DNA of 64,000 nt from Oscheius dolichura (taxonomy: Eukaryota > Nematoda > Chromadorea > Rhabditida > Rhabditidae): positions 3,472,001-3,536,000 of the forward strand of contig OW051493.1 of assembly GCA_932521035.1 (NCBI GenBank), read 5' to 3'. Made by a program: the position numbers and the translations under genes. Below are positions 23,315 to 34,900 of the stretch, one piece after another. Below the pieces are notes generated by a model that ran no database searches, had not been told where the DNA came from, and saw only the letters and a list, made by a program, of their open reading frames with translations. Position 1 is the first letter of the stretch; each line of letters opens with the position of its first letter.

Positions 23315-25167
23315 ATGCAAACTCGGTTTCTCCTTCGTTGGATTTGTCGATTTCAAAACATCCTTAGAAGGAGACCAGAGATTGATCATAATTCAATGCT
23401 TAAAAGATTATCTTTAATTCTGCAGAGTTATCTTACTAGGAACGACCTCCGACCACAAATGTCATTGCTGGCTAAGACTCTGAAGGTTTTATTTATATAT
23501 TTTTAATTGGATAATTATTTTTTAGACTCCTGCACCTGCGGTCAGCGCAATAGCTTCAACTATCGCTCAAAGACGGAACGCCAGCGATGTGACTTTCCAT
23601 ACTAAGGTATTCAATTTTTGTGAATAATATTAGCATTGTCCTGAACCATAAACCTATGTTTATTACAGGGTTACAAACTGCATAAGTTGGACAATGGGCC
23701 TCCAACGCAAGTTACCTTGAACAAGGATGATGCACTCCATTATTATAGAGAAATGCAGGTTTGTTTTACATAATTTTGTTCTGCTTTTAGTAATTGGCAT
23801 AAAGTTGTTCATAAAGTTAATTCCTTTAGATTATTCGTAGGATGGAATCCGCTGCTGGCAATCTGTATAAAGAGAAGAAAATTCGGGGATTTTGCCATTT
23901 GTATTCTGGCCAGGAAGCTTGTGCTGTCGGAATGAAAGCTGCCATGACTGACGGAGATGCAGTTATCACTGCATATCGTTGTCACGGATGGACATATCTT
24001 TTGGGAGCAACAGTGACGGAGGTTCTTGCAGAATTAACAGGTACTTTTTCCTAATAATCGAGCCTATATTTTCCCATAATCCTCACATAACGGAGATTGC
24101 GCAACTAGCCTTAGATTCGCAATAGCCGATGTTATCAGAACCACACCAGCTGAAATATACGTAGCTAACCGTTATCTAATTTAAACGATCTTCTCGTCAT
24201 ATTTCATGTGCGACCCGTTTTCGAAAATACCGCAAATGTTCAATCTACTTACAGGAAGAATCTCTGGAAATGTCTATGGAAAAGGAGGTTCTATGCACAT
24301 GTACACCAAGAGTTTTTATGGAGGAAATGGTATCGTCGGAGCCCAACAGCCGCTAGGAGCTGGTATTGCTCTTGAGATGAAATACAACAACAAGAAGAAC
24401 GTGTGTTTGACGCTTTATGGAGATGGTGCAGCCAATCAAGGACAACTTTTTGAAGCTGCTAACATGGCTAAATTGTGGAACTTACCGGTAATATTCATTT
24501 GTGAAAACAATGGATTCGGTATGGGTACCGCCATTGAGCGTGCTTCTGCTTCAACCGATTATTATGCACGGTTAGTTTTTCGACTCCTATGCGGCATTAA
24601 TATTTTTCAGTGGAGACTATGTTCCCGGAATTTGGGTCGACGGTATGGATATTCTTGCAGTTCGTGAAGCTTTACGGTGGTCAAAAGAATACTGCGATGC
24701 TGGAAAAGGTCCGCTGTTCATGGAAATGGCTACATACCGTTATCATGGGCATTCCATGTCTGACCCCGGAACCAGGTTTGAAGTAACAGCAGCTTCAATT
24801 AAAATTTTTTCTAGTTACCGTACTCGTGATGAGATTCAAGAAGTTCGCAAAACACGTGATCCTATTACCGGATTCAAGGACCGCATTATCACATCTGCTT
24901 TAGCCACAGAAGACGAACTCAAAGCTATTGACAAGGTTCATTTCTGCTTATGTACTGTCAACGTTAACATTTTTTTAGGATGTTAGAAAGATGGTTGATG
25001 AAGCTGTTAAATCTGCTACATCCGATGGTGTACTTCCTCCTGAAGCTCTTTATGCCGACATTTACGCAAATACTCCGAACCAATGGATTAGAGGAGCTAC
25101 TATTGACGATTCACTTGTTCAGCCTTTCAAGACGACTGTCGAACTCCTCAAATCCCAGGGTAATTAG
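23315..25167 (+). CDS. PDHA1: Pyruvate dehydrogenase E1 alpha subunit, mitochondrial
   Basis: This is the alpha subunit of the thiamine-pyrophosphate-dependent E1 of the pyruvate dehydrogenase complex. A basic presequence precedes the core. The core includes [68 protein letters not shown], the TPP motif GDGAANQG...ENNGFGMGT, and the regulatory loop [20 protein letters not shown], which keeps the kinase-target serines. A short intron splits this loop after DPGT. The C-terminus is [16 protein letters not shown] start at 23315, two bases after ttttttag. A start at 23461 (MSLLAKTLK) would give a more usual presequence length. Co-orientation and a 225-bp gap suggest co-transcription with UBE4. Confidence 0.93.
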
Positions 25168-26715
25168 AAAACCTTTGTGAGCGAGCATAATTCGTTATGA
25201 TATCCGGTTAGCTTAATGTTTATTAATTTCTTTCGAAGGTTAGCTACTTTTTTTTAGTGAATATAATTGTTATGCGTTGTGATTAGGAAAAAAGATGAGG
25301 ATTAATAAATTTTTTTAAATAACGCTTGATATTAGTATATTCACATCCAAGCAATATCCATGCAAATAAGGTAAAACAGGTTGCTTGTAAGCGCGAGAAA
25401 CGTCAAGGATAATGGGATAGCATCGTCGAAGTGTGTATTTAGCTGATTATGCCTCTAAACATACGAATGCTACTAATCCGGTTCATTTTGATCGTAGAGA
25501 ACTTCAGGAATTAAAAGATGAACAGATCGTCACCAAGTGTCTGTACTTGAAACGGATGATTAATCAAGAAATTTCCGGGTAAACGAGGATGTGATAGTAC
25601 AATCCCATAAAAGGAGACGTTTTTTACGCTGAACGGCTATTCGACGCGATGTGAGGCATTCGTTTCATTGAGGCTGTTAACGGGAGCAACAAATGGAATG
25701 TGGGAAGAAAAAGAGGACTTATACTCGAAGCAAAGAACGGATAGCCGTACCTGTTTTCGAAGGGACTATACAACGATCGAATAAAACTGTACAAAATATA
25801 TGAGTCTTGGACTTTTTGGGTCGTCTCAATCACCGAGGCAAGTCCCCTCGTTCATCAGATTATCAAAAGATCCTGTCCCAAGGACCCCGACCGACCCCGA
25901 CATCTGCCAGTAATTATAACTTACAAAATGCAATTAGTATTTGCCTTCTCGCAACAGCCAAACCCGTTTCGACCCTCGGCTATCTGCCCAATTCCTCATT
26001 CCTGACCAAATGTCAATCCTCTCACGTTTTTTGTGCCCGTGGTGCAGAAAGGTGGCTAGGGAAAGCCGGGGCGGGGCCTTGGTCCTCCTTGTCGGCTAGT
26101 TCACACCTGGCGGCAAGCTGGCATCGCCTGCCATCGAGTCAAGGGGGTACGGTAGCCGGTGCCGTTCGCCATTCACTCTCTCCTCTGTTTCAATGGACTC
26201 CTCCTTTATCCAGGCAACAGTTAGAGGCTGCTCACTCCTTTTCCATTGCCAATCCTCCCCCGGCACCTTCACTCATCAGAAAGGGGGTGCCTTCCACCCT
26301 CGATCCTCCAGCATTCCGTGTTCTCGATTAGAGGAATACGCCCAAGAATATGGAGAGTAGGGGCATTTCTAAGCGGCTTCCTAATCTCACGAATCTCTTG
26401 ATCTAGCGTAAATAGAAGACTGTAAGTCAGTCTTCGGAGATGTTCCATTTAGATGGCAGTAGAGAATGAGACGAGTAACAGGACTCCCCCTACTGAAAAA
26501 GTCTCCAGCGACTTGTTCCCTTCCCCTTCTCACTGCCTATCCACTTGAGCCAAGGCGATTTCCCGCCGCCTAATTACCTCTATGCCCAGACTGTTTCCCC
26601 CTGACGTCGCCCCCGGCCTCTTTCCCTATTTGATTCTTGATCCCACCCGCCTTTTTATTCCCACGAGTACTTGACAAAAAATACATCCGGTTATAGGCAG
26701 CCCCCTCAAAGAAAA
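25168..26715. other. Intergenic region crossing an AT-to-GC border
   Basis: The first half (to about 25.8 kb) is AT-rich, and the second half is GC-rich and pyrimidine-rich. No intact gene is supported. A coding-like fragment is listed separately at 25434-25578. A TATA-free stretch with CCCCCTCAAAGAAAA directly precedes the start of the next gene. Confidence 0.4.
25434..25578 (+). other. Coding-like fragment, possible gene relic
   Basis: An open frame without its own ATG reads ADYASKHTNATNPVHFDRRE and then LQELKDEQIVTKCLYLKRMI before a stop. Its amino-acid composition is protein-like. A second coding-like patch lies in another frame at about 25610-25720 (KGDVFYAERLFDAM, stop, GIRFIEAVNGSNKWNVGRKRG). 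The two could be exons of an unrecognised gene or pieces of a decayed one. I cannot assign a family. Confidence 0.25.
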
Positions 26716-29700
26716 ATGAGATGGCTATTAGTCCCTCTCACCTTCGCTTCTCTGTCCTTGGCTCAATACGAACAGTCGGCCGAAGAACACGGTAAGCAGT
26801 GATAAGCGAGGGGACAGAGGCTGGCCTTTAGGAATTTATGGCAGCCCTGCGAAGGTCTTCGGAGAGGCCAACGAACCTAAAGCCCAGGAACATCTCGATG
26901 GTAAGGGAGGAGGAGGACGAGCTGGGACACTCAATTCAGGTGGACTGCTGCCCCCTTCTGGTTATGCAAACTCGGGATCTGATCCTCTAGCCGGATATGG
27001 AAGGGCACCCCCCGCCCCGGCAGAGACTCCAGGAACTGAGCCTCTGCCTCCTGGCCCTGCTTCTCCTCCCGGCCCGACCAGTGAACAGCCCACAAGTCCA
27101 TCGGCCCCCGGAGGAGAAAAGGCTGCCAGTACGGATGACACCTATGAGACGAAAGAAGCGCCCAAGGCGACGGTAGATAGCTCAGTTGAAGCGACGCCTG
27201 CCTCCCAGGAAACGACACTGGCGGTGGAACCAACCACAGGGCCGTCGGCACCCGAAGGCGGAGACTCTACTGGAGCAACAGATTCCTACAAGCCGCCTGC
27301 TCCAGAAGAAGGCTCGGGAGGAAATGGAGTGACTGAAGGAAGCACAGCTCCAGTGGCAGTTGAATCTTCTCCAGCACCGGAGGGTACTACTCCCACCGCT
27401 GTTGATCAATCCGTTACTGAAGCGGCTTCTGCGGCACCAGATGAGCAGGCAGCTGAAACTTCTCCTACCACAGCAGAAGCGACGAGTGCCGCCCCCGTGG
27501 ACGCTGGCTATGAGAATGGAGCTGCTCCTGCTGCAACTGATGCTGAAAAGCCATCCGTTCCTGAAGAAGCCCCAGACGCCGAAATGACTCCAGCAGCTGC
27601 CCAAGCTACTGAAGCTCCAAAAGAAGGCACAGGAAGTGGGGCTCAAGTTGCTGCTGAAACTACCTCTGAACCTGCTGGGCCGGCAGCTGAAACATCTCCA
27701 AAGGAAGGCTACAATACGGGAAGCACGGCACCAGCTGAGACATCCGCTGCTCCAGCACCTGCCGAGGCAACCTCATCCGCTGGTGAATCTGCTGGGCAGA
27801 CACCCGAGACACCAAAAGAAGAAGGATATGCTGGAGAGAAGGCACTGGAAGCTTCCATAAAGGCTGCCCCTGAGACACCAGCCGAGACATCACCTGGCCC
27901 AGTAGCACCCGATGCAACGTCACCGGCGGTAACAGAAGCGTCCCCAGCTGAGGCATCTAGTGAAGGCCCTGCCAGCTATGTGGCCACTTCTGATCCAGCT
28001 GCCGGCTCCTCTCCTGCTGCTCCAGTAGAAGAAAAAACACCTGGTCAATCTTACCCAGAGGGTGCCCCTTCAGGAGAACAGGCGGCCGCTTCTGGAACCG
28101 GGCCAGAAAACAAGGAGGCGACAGAAGCTCCTGCCGTTACTCTGGAGACTTCTGCGGCAACAGTTCCAGCTGAGGCGAAACAGCCAAACGAGGAAGGATA
28201 TGCTGGAGGACAGGCGGCAGAAGAGAAACCCACGGACGCGCCTATTACTCCAGCTGAAGCAGCCACCGCGGCACCCACAGGTAACATTTTATCCCTTGAG
28301 AGGAGGAAGATTTTCAGACGTCTCTCCGTCCGCCGCTACCGAGCAAGCCGCCACTCCGGGCAGTGAGACTGTGGCGTAAGTTATAGAATTGGTTGGAATA
28401 ATCAATTACTAGAACACCAAAATCGGGGGAAACTGAGGGATCCGGTAACTACGAAGTGCACCCAGAAGGAAGCGGTGCCACCCCGTCTGGTGAGGAGATC
28501 CCCCCCAATCAGCCCGTTGGAGGTCAGCAGTCGTCCTTATTTCTAGAAAAGGAGACAATTTTCAGAGGCCGCCCCCACTAGTTCTGGAGAATCTTCCCAA
28601 GAAGCGAAATATTCAGGTTTGTTCGTTTTTAGAAAGATCAATGTAAAAGTTTAGAAGCAGCTGTTCCAAAGCCATCGGGAAGCGGAGAACAAGTCGTCGA
28701 GTCTGGGAAAACGGTAGAAGGATCAGGCTACACGTCTTCGGGTGAGGGTGCCTTTCTCTGGTTTAAAATGAATTTCTGTAGAGAAAGCAGGAACTGCCGA
28801 TAAGTCCATCGAAAGTTCCGGAACACCTGAAGAGGCCAAGCCAGAGGCAACTGGATCCAAGGCAAGGCGCCTACGTTATTTATGAAAATGAAATGTTACA
28901 GACAGCGGGTGGCTCATACGAGGAACCAGCAAAGCATATCGAAGGTAAATTGCTATTTTCGCTATCTCAAATTGTGATCTAGCTATATTCACTTTCACAA
29001 TGCTTTGCACTGGCACGCTTCAGATCGTAGCACTGATCATTTCTTGGAGGAGGATAACCAGTCGAAGGAATACGAGGAGGGCGATGAGCAGGAGAACACA
29101 GTAACTACTAGGAGAACCACGAAGGCTCCGAAGATCGATGGGGAGGTCGGTCCCGTTGAAATGGACGCCACTAGTCCCACGCCTCCAGAGAGGACGACTG
29201 TTCTGGAGGATATCATTCTACACAACATCGTGGACGAGAGGATAAAAAGGAAATACACTGGGGAAGATGATGTACCGCCTAGTGTAGAAGTTAAAAAGGA
29301 TGATGAAAAGAACGTAGTGACAATTGTCGGCGACAGTGAGGAGACAGCCAGCAGTCCCAAGGCAGCCATTGTCGAAGCGGAGGAGGCACCCTTGAAAAGG
29401 ATAAAGCTACCTGGGCTAAAAGAGAAAGGCCATACTGTGGTCATAAAACCAATCCCTCCAAAGAAGGTGCCTGTTCCAGCTCTGCCGTTTAATTCAGCGG
29501 AGGTTATTGTCAGCTACAGAGAAGATGAGTCGTCCTCTCCTACAATTTCGTCTGAAGACGAAGAAAAGCCAGGCGTGGGCATCAAGCACAGTCTGCCGAA
29601 CCTCCACAGGGTGATCATTATGGAACATAAGTACAAGACGGCGGTGACTGATAAGAATGGCAAGAAGACAGTGACCGAGTCCAGAAGATTGAATCTGCAG

Positions 29701-30689
29701 CCGCAGAACTATACCATAATTGGAGGAGAGCTCGAGCAGGAAGCGGCACAAGAGGGGCCAGACGTACGGAAGAAGATCAAGAAGATGCATAAGCTTAGAC
29801 GGCTTCGAGTAGTTCACCGCAGCCGGAGCACGCCGTCCCCCTTTTCAGCCAAGGACCTTCCAACCTATTCAGGGGACAAGAACCTCGGGGAGGATAAGGT
29901 CGTCGTCAAGGAGGACAAGTACGTGACGGCGCCAGGAGAGCGAGTATCCACTCCGGGGGTCACCATCCCACCAGAGGCATCGAAGACCGACAAGCCAGCC
30001 GATTGGAACACCGTCAGTCCGACCTCGGGTAAGACGGGGAGGCGAGGAGGAGAGCAGACTAACATTCAGATAACCCAATAACTGAGAAAGTAACAGAACC
30101 CATTAACAGTCTATTCTCAACTGACACGACTAACAAGGAGGTAGAACCCAGTGGGTACGAGATGGGGAATGGTAGGGGTCGGGCAGGGAGAACAGTGATC
30201 AGAGACATTTCAGAGCCGGCCATCAGCACTCCGGATCTCCCTCCTATCAGTGGGTTTCTTATATTTTTAAGAGAGAGGAGACGTTTCAGAACCAGAAGAA
30301 GCTGTCGGCTATGACGGGATCCCGAAGGAAGACGTCAAGAAGGACCTGCCCCAGCAGCCGCGACAAGGTGCCTCACCTAGATGGCCGGTTAATTGGGTTT
30401 AGATTTGAATAGGAATAGTGGAGAGGTGAAGTTCCTGAGGAAGAACAGCAGCGCCGAGAGGAAATATACGTGGACGCCGTACCGATTCGATTGCTCGACG
30501 GAGGAGGACGACAAGGGCCTTCTGTGCAATGTAGTCTGTTTCATCCTCCTCAACCGTCAATATTTTCAGGAGTGGGCCCAGGCCGGCCTCTGCGAGCAGC
30601 ACAGGCCGACGATGTTCCTGTTCTGCCGGAAGACGTGTCTCTGCACGGGTCCCACAGCCCGTAAAAAACGGGCGATTCTCTTCGTCTAG
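26716..30689 (+). CDS. Secreted Pro/Thr/Ala/Glu-rich protein with C-terminal ShKT domain
   Basis: A signal peptide (MRWLLVPLTFASLSLA) is followed by a very long low-complexity region. From about 26.94 to 28.28 kb this is Pro/Ala/Thr/Ser/Glu-rich, with tyrosines in recurring G-Y contexts (KEGYNTGS, EEGYAGEKALEA, EEGYAGGQAAEE). Several small exons follow, then a 29.0-30.08 kb exon rich in charged residues with basic patches (KKIKKMHKLRRLRVVHRSRS). The C-terminus is a six-cysteine ShKT module: FDCSTEEDDKGLLCN, a 38-nt intron, then EWAQAGLCEQ...MFLFCRKTCLC. ShKT modules are abundant in nematode secreted and cuticle proteins. The layout suggests a mucin-like or cuticle-associated matrix protein. 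Exon boundaries between 28.28 and 29.0 kb are my best reading only. Confidence 0.7.
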
Positions 30690-31990
30690 TGCTCACTCCA
30701 TTCTCCGTTGTTATCCATAACATTTCCCCCCTCTGCTTGTATATGTTCGTGGCAATTTCTCTCTTTTTCTCGTAGTAGTAAACCGTTGTCTTTCGTCGTT
30801 TGGTCTTTTTCTTTTCTGATTAGTCGACAGTACGAGCTGTTGCATGTCGTTGTCGCTAGTCGGCTCATCCTTCCTCCGGTCAGCCGGATTACTCCTCGCT
30901 GTTTACTCAAAAAACCGGGGCAGTACAGTTTGTGAATGGCCGCCCGAACCCCCGGGACGACTCGCGTTTGGTTCCGAAACAGAGCAGCAGCCAGCTCATT
31001 GTGTCTTCTGTGGATGCGCTCCCTATTGGAGCGGCGCTCTGTCTCTGTTTTTGGAACGGAACCGCCGGCTACTCGTAAATAGCTCGCACCTGTCCGGCTT
31101 CCTGGGGGAGTCTTGCTCCTTCTTAGCCGAACGAGGTAGTCCTGCAGTATCCTGGGTCATATTTATGGGAATACCTCGGCCTCCTAGAATGGTCCTTTCT
31201 CATGTTCTGTTCGTCTTTTTCACCTCTTCTTTTATTGTTACGTAGTTCAATTTTTATCACTCGTGACACGAATTGCTTCTTTGAACCTATTGAGATTTCA
31301 GGAATTTCCGAGCTCCGTCCTCCCTTGTCCGATATCCTGCCAAGAAGTAGCTTCAACCATTTCACAATCTCTCTCTCCCTTCCTTTTTCCATTTCGAAGC
31401 CAAATCTCATGTTTTCTTCTTTTCTGGTAATTCTTTGACTTTTAGCGCCTTTCGAATTTAACCCGTGAACAATTCAAGCATTCTTTCGGCACACGGTCTC
31501 CCTCACAATATCTTTTGTACCAAGTGGACCCAGAAGGCCGCTGTCCATTTCCTCCTACCAATCGTCTTCCCATTTATTTCTTTTCCTCTGTTTTGATTCT
31601 TCATCTCGATCTCCGTTTTTTTCATACGTGCGACTGTTTGTGAACTCGCTTTCGTAACCACTTGAGGGAGAAATCGAGGCGGATCATCTTTCCAGTATAT
31701 GGTCATTCGGCTATTTCTTGATACTTTTCCCCTCTCTTCCTTTCTCTGTTTTGTTGATATTTTGAGAGAGATCAAAATGTATCCTCCTGTTTATTCTAAT
31801 GCCCACGGGCAGGACATCGGAGATATCTGGATGAACCGGCTCGTGGGCTAACAACACGATCTCCCCCCGAAAACTTCTGTATTCTCCAGTGTCTTTTCAT
31901 AGAGACGAGCACTTTCCTTGTTTCTGACCACCAGGTAGCCCTTGACCAAATAATATAAATACGAGGCCGACGAGACGATTTCAGGTGGCG
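30690..31990. other. Non-coding interval between ShKT and neprilysin genes
   Basis: I see no exon with protein-like content. The stretch contains T-rich and C/T-rich tracts and ends in cgatttcag, a probable trans-splice acceptor eight bases upstream of the first neprilysin ATG. Confidence 0.4.
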
Positions 31991-34900
31991 ATGTCTATTC
32001 GTCGGAAGAAGGAGCAGACGACTTCCTGGAGCTATAGAGACGCCTTCTACGCATTCAACCCGGCCTATGGCTACATGGTCGACAAGAAAAGGTAAACACT
32101 GTTGCAAATGGAACTCCGGGCAAACAACACCCTTCCCTAATGGCACGCGTGGAAAAGAAACCTGAAAAACTAGGCGTTGCACGCATTCCTTCTGCAGCCT
32201 ATCCTTGTCCTTGCCAGTGTATGGTTTGGAAAGGACACGGCTTTGGCATTGGAGGAAAAGGGGGATCTTCCATTATTGTAGTAGTTGGGGACCAGAGAGG
32301 CTAAAAACCAAACCAAGAAAAGTACAAAAAAAAACGGTAAAAAGTGAAGGACATCATGAAAATGTTTGACCTAATTGTTTGAAACCGACTGTGGTCGAAT
32401 CACTTCTTTGATGAAGAGTTAACCCCTCCCAGGAAATACTTCACGGTCTGTGGTCATTTCGTCACTTGGTTACGGGAACCATTGGAATAAATTCGAATAT
32501 TTCTACAGTAACCCCAACAAGTCTCGAAGAGCTGTGAAATAGACATTGGGAACGGTCTGTACCAGTCCAGCGGGCTGCCCGAAAGTTTGCGAAAGTTTCG
32601 GTATCTGAAAAAGTGAAGTAGTCGCCTCGTTCCCCCAAAAATAGAGATGAGACCCTTGCCGACAAGAGACGGGAAGATATTTCGGTGGTTCTCTTTTGTT
32701 CTGCGTGTTTCTCTGGAGAGGACACCTTGTAAAGAGGGAGACAGCAAATCCACGGACACTTGGCGAGCCGCCTTCGAGAGCACATACAGGCTATTACGTG
32801 TAGCCGGCTTTCGGCCCTAAGGCTCTAATCTTCTCACTTTTATCACACCTTTTTCTACCAGGAAATTGCTTTTGTTTCAGCTGAAAACAAGCTGTATTCT
32901 CCAAGATTACCAGTCTTCAAAATTGTTTGCGTTGAGGAGAAGATCAGACAAGGGTACGGCGGGGGCATTCCCTTTGGGACGCGGGCACTTTCTATTTATA
33001 TTCTAGAATATTGTCTAGGAGACAGAATATCATCGAGGAGTACTGTATTTAAATGATCTTTCTTATTTTCAGCCGGCGTTTCCACTCGGGGACGACGGCC
33101 CGTGTCGACTCGAGGGACACCATAACCAGTGACATCAGCAGTGATGTGAGCATGGAGTGTGAGCAGGATCGGTGAGTTCTTGACCCCCTCCTGCCCCTGT
33201 CGGTTGCCAATTAGTGCCAAATAGAGTGAAACCGGGCGGATGTGTTTGCCTATCATAGCCACCTCCTGGGGAGACAACCTGCGACCGGCCGGCTCCGTTC
33301 CGGTGTTTCCTTCGGGTTCACCAATTTGTCGTCTACTCCTTTTTATTGCCCCTGTCCGCAAACGGATTACACCTCTTTTTACTGGCAGATGAGCCGTCAC
33401 GCTACGGCGAGTCGAGGTGTCTCCTCTCCTCTTCCTTCTCTTCCTCTTCCTTTTCCACATACTCCAAATTGACCATATCCTCATGTTCCAACATCTCTTT
33501 TCGCTGTCCGGAAAAGACCACTAGAACTTCTTCGCAAAACATTCACTTATGACGCGTTGGCAACTTTTTTTCTCAAGTGAGGGTCTAACCACTGGACCAG
33601 CTGGTGAGAACAAGAAACACAGGGATTTTTGCCCCTGGGCTGAATATTTGCTCTCCTCCAATGATGGGGACTAAATCCCCTTCACGAGATAGAGAGATGC
33701 CGTATCCATACGAGGAGGCACCCCTAGACTTGATCGGAACCGGGAGGACGGGGAGCACCCAGACTGGACTACATAAAATCGCAAGTCTCGTTATTATAAG
33801 ACACCCCCAACAACCCAAATTTTGGCTCCACCTTTTCCGAGAGGCTGCCGGGCAGAAATTCTCAAAGGCCTCCTTTGTCTTTTATCGGGGGGATCATAGG
33901 GAAGCCTCCGAAGACGCCGTCAAGGACGGAGGCAGAGGAGAACGAGAAAACTCCCAGCTGGGAGGCTCTTCGGGGGTTTCTTGTGGATATATTGTCATCC
34001 GAACTGTCCGCTTGTTTTCGGTTGCCGTACAGGAGATTCTACTATGGTCCCTGTATTCTGCCACCAGTTCTCTCTCCTCGGGTGCTACCCCCTCCCGCCT
34101 CCCTTTTTGTCCCGCTTCCAGTACGGGTGTGCCGTCGGTCCATTAGCACGTTTTGCTCGTTGGCATCCGTGCTAATGAGCTTGTGTCCAGTCGGTGTTTG
34201 TCGTCCAGGCGGATGATCGTCCGCCCGTTGCTGCCACGGGCTCCTCCTTCATGTGCTCATTTGCTCCTCATCCCCTCTTTTTTTCTCTGCTCCTTATTGT
34301 TTCCCTGATCGTTATCCTCCTAGCGAACCCCTGTCGTCCCATGTTTTCTATTTCCTAAATCTCGACCGAATGGGCGACTTCTCCATTACCCGGCTCTACA
34401 GAGACGACACCTGCCCCAGGTTTGCTTTAGAACAAGAGACAGACAGACGAGAAGAAGCCGGGATTCCATTCTTGGCATCATTAGACGGAACGGGGTTTGT
34501 GTAACGCGCTGAAACCAATGTTTGTACCGTTTGCCCTAGGGATTAGAGCTGTTGGCGACGGGTGTCGCTGACCATCGCGATCGTCAAACAGACGCCCCCT
34601 GAACAAAAGTGCTTCGGTGGCTACCCCTCCATGAGACGGGGGAAGAACGAGACGGACAGGCACATACAATATAACCACAGGGGCACATTTTGATCGGCGA
34701 CAGATTAGAGGAATAGGAGACAAGGTCCTTTCCAGGTCCTCCCGGCTGGCGGCCATGTTCGCGATCCTCTTCCTGATCACTCTGGTCTTCGCTGTCTCCT
34801 TCATTACCATCCTGGCCATCGTCTCGGATGGATTCGCCAACTTCTCCGGTCAGTTGGTGGCTACTATCTGCTTTGTTTGACCCAAAATCGAGGCCTTCAC

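Noticed and set aside
25620-25680. Annexin-like string FYAERLFDAM
   Set aside because: It is followed at once by a stop and lacks the GxGT-38-D/E calcium site, so the resemblance is too short to call an annexin.
32454-32785. Two overlapping minus-strand ORFs of 107 and 109 codons
   Set aside because: Two frames are open over the same bases, neither is recognisable, and they lie in a neprilysin intron. Chance openness is more likely than a gene.
33604-34146. 180-codon plus-strand ORF in the neprilysin 5' intron
   Set aside because: Composition is not protein-like, no family is seen, and it overlaps other open frames of similar length in the same GC-rich intron.
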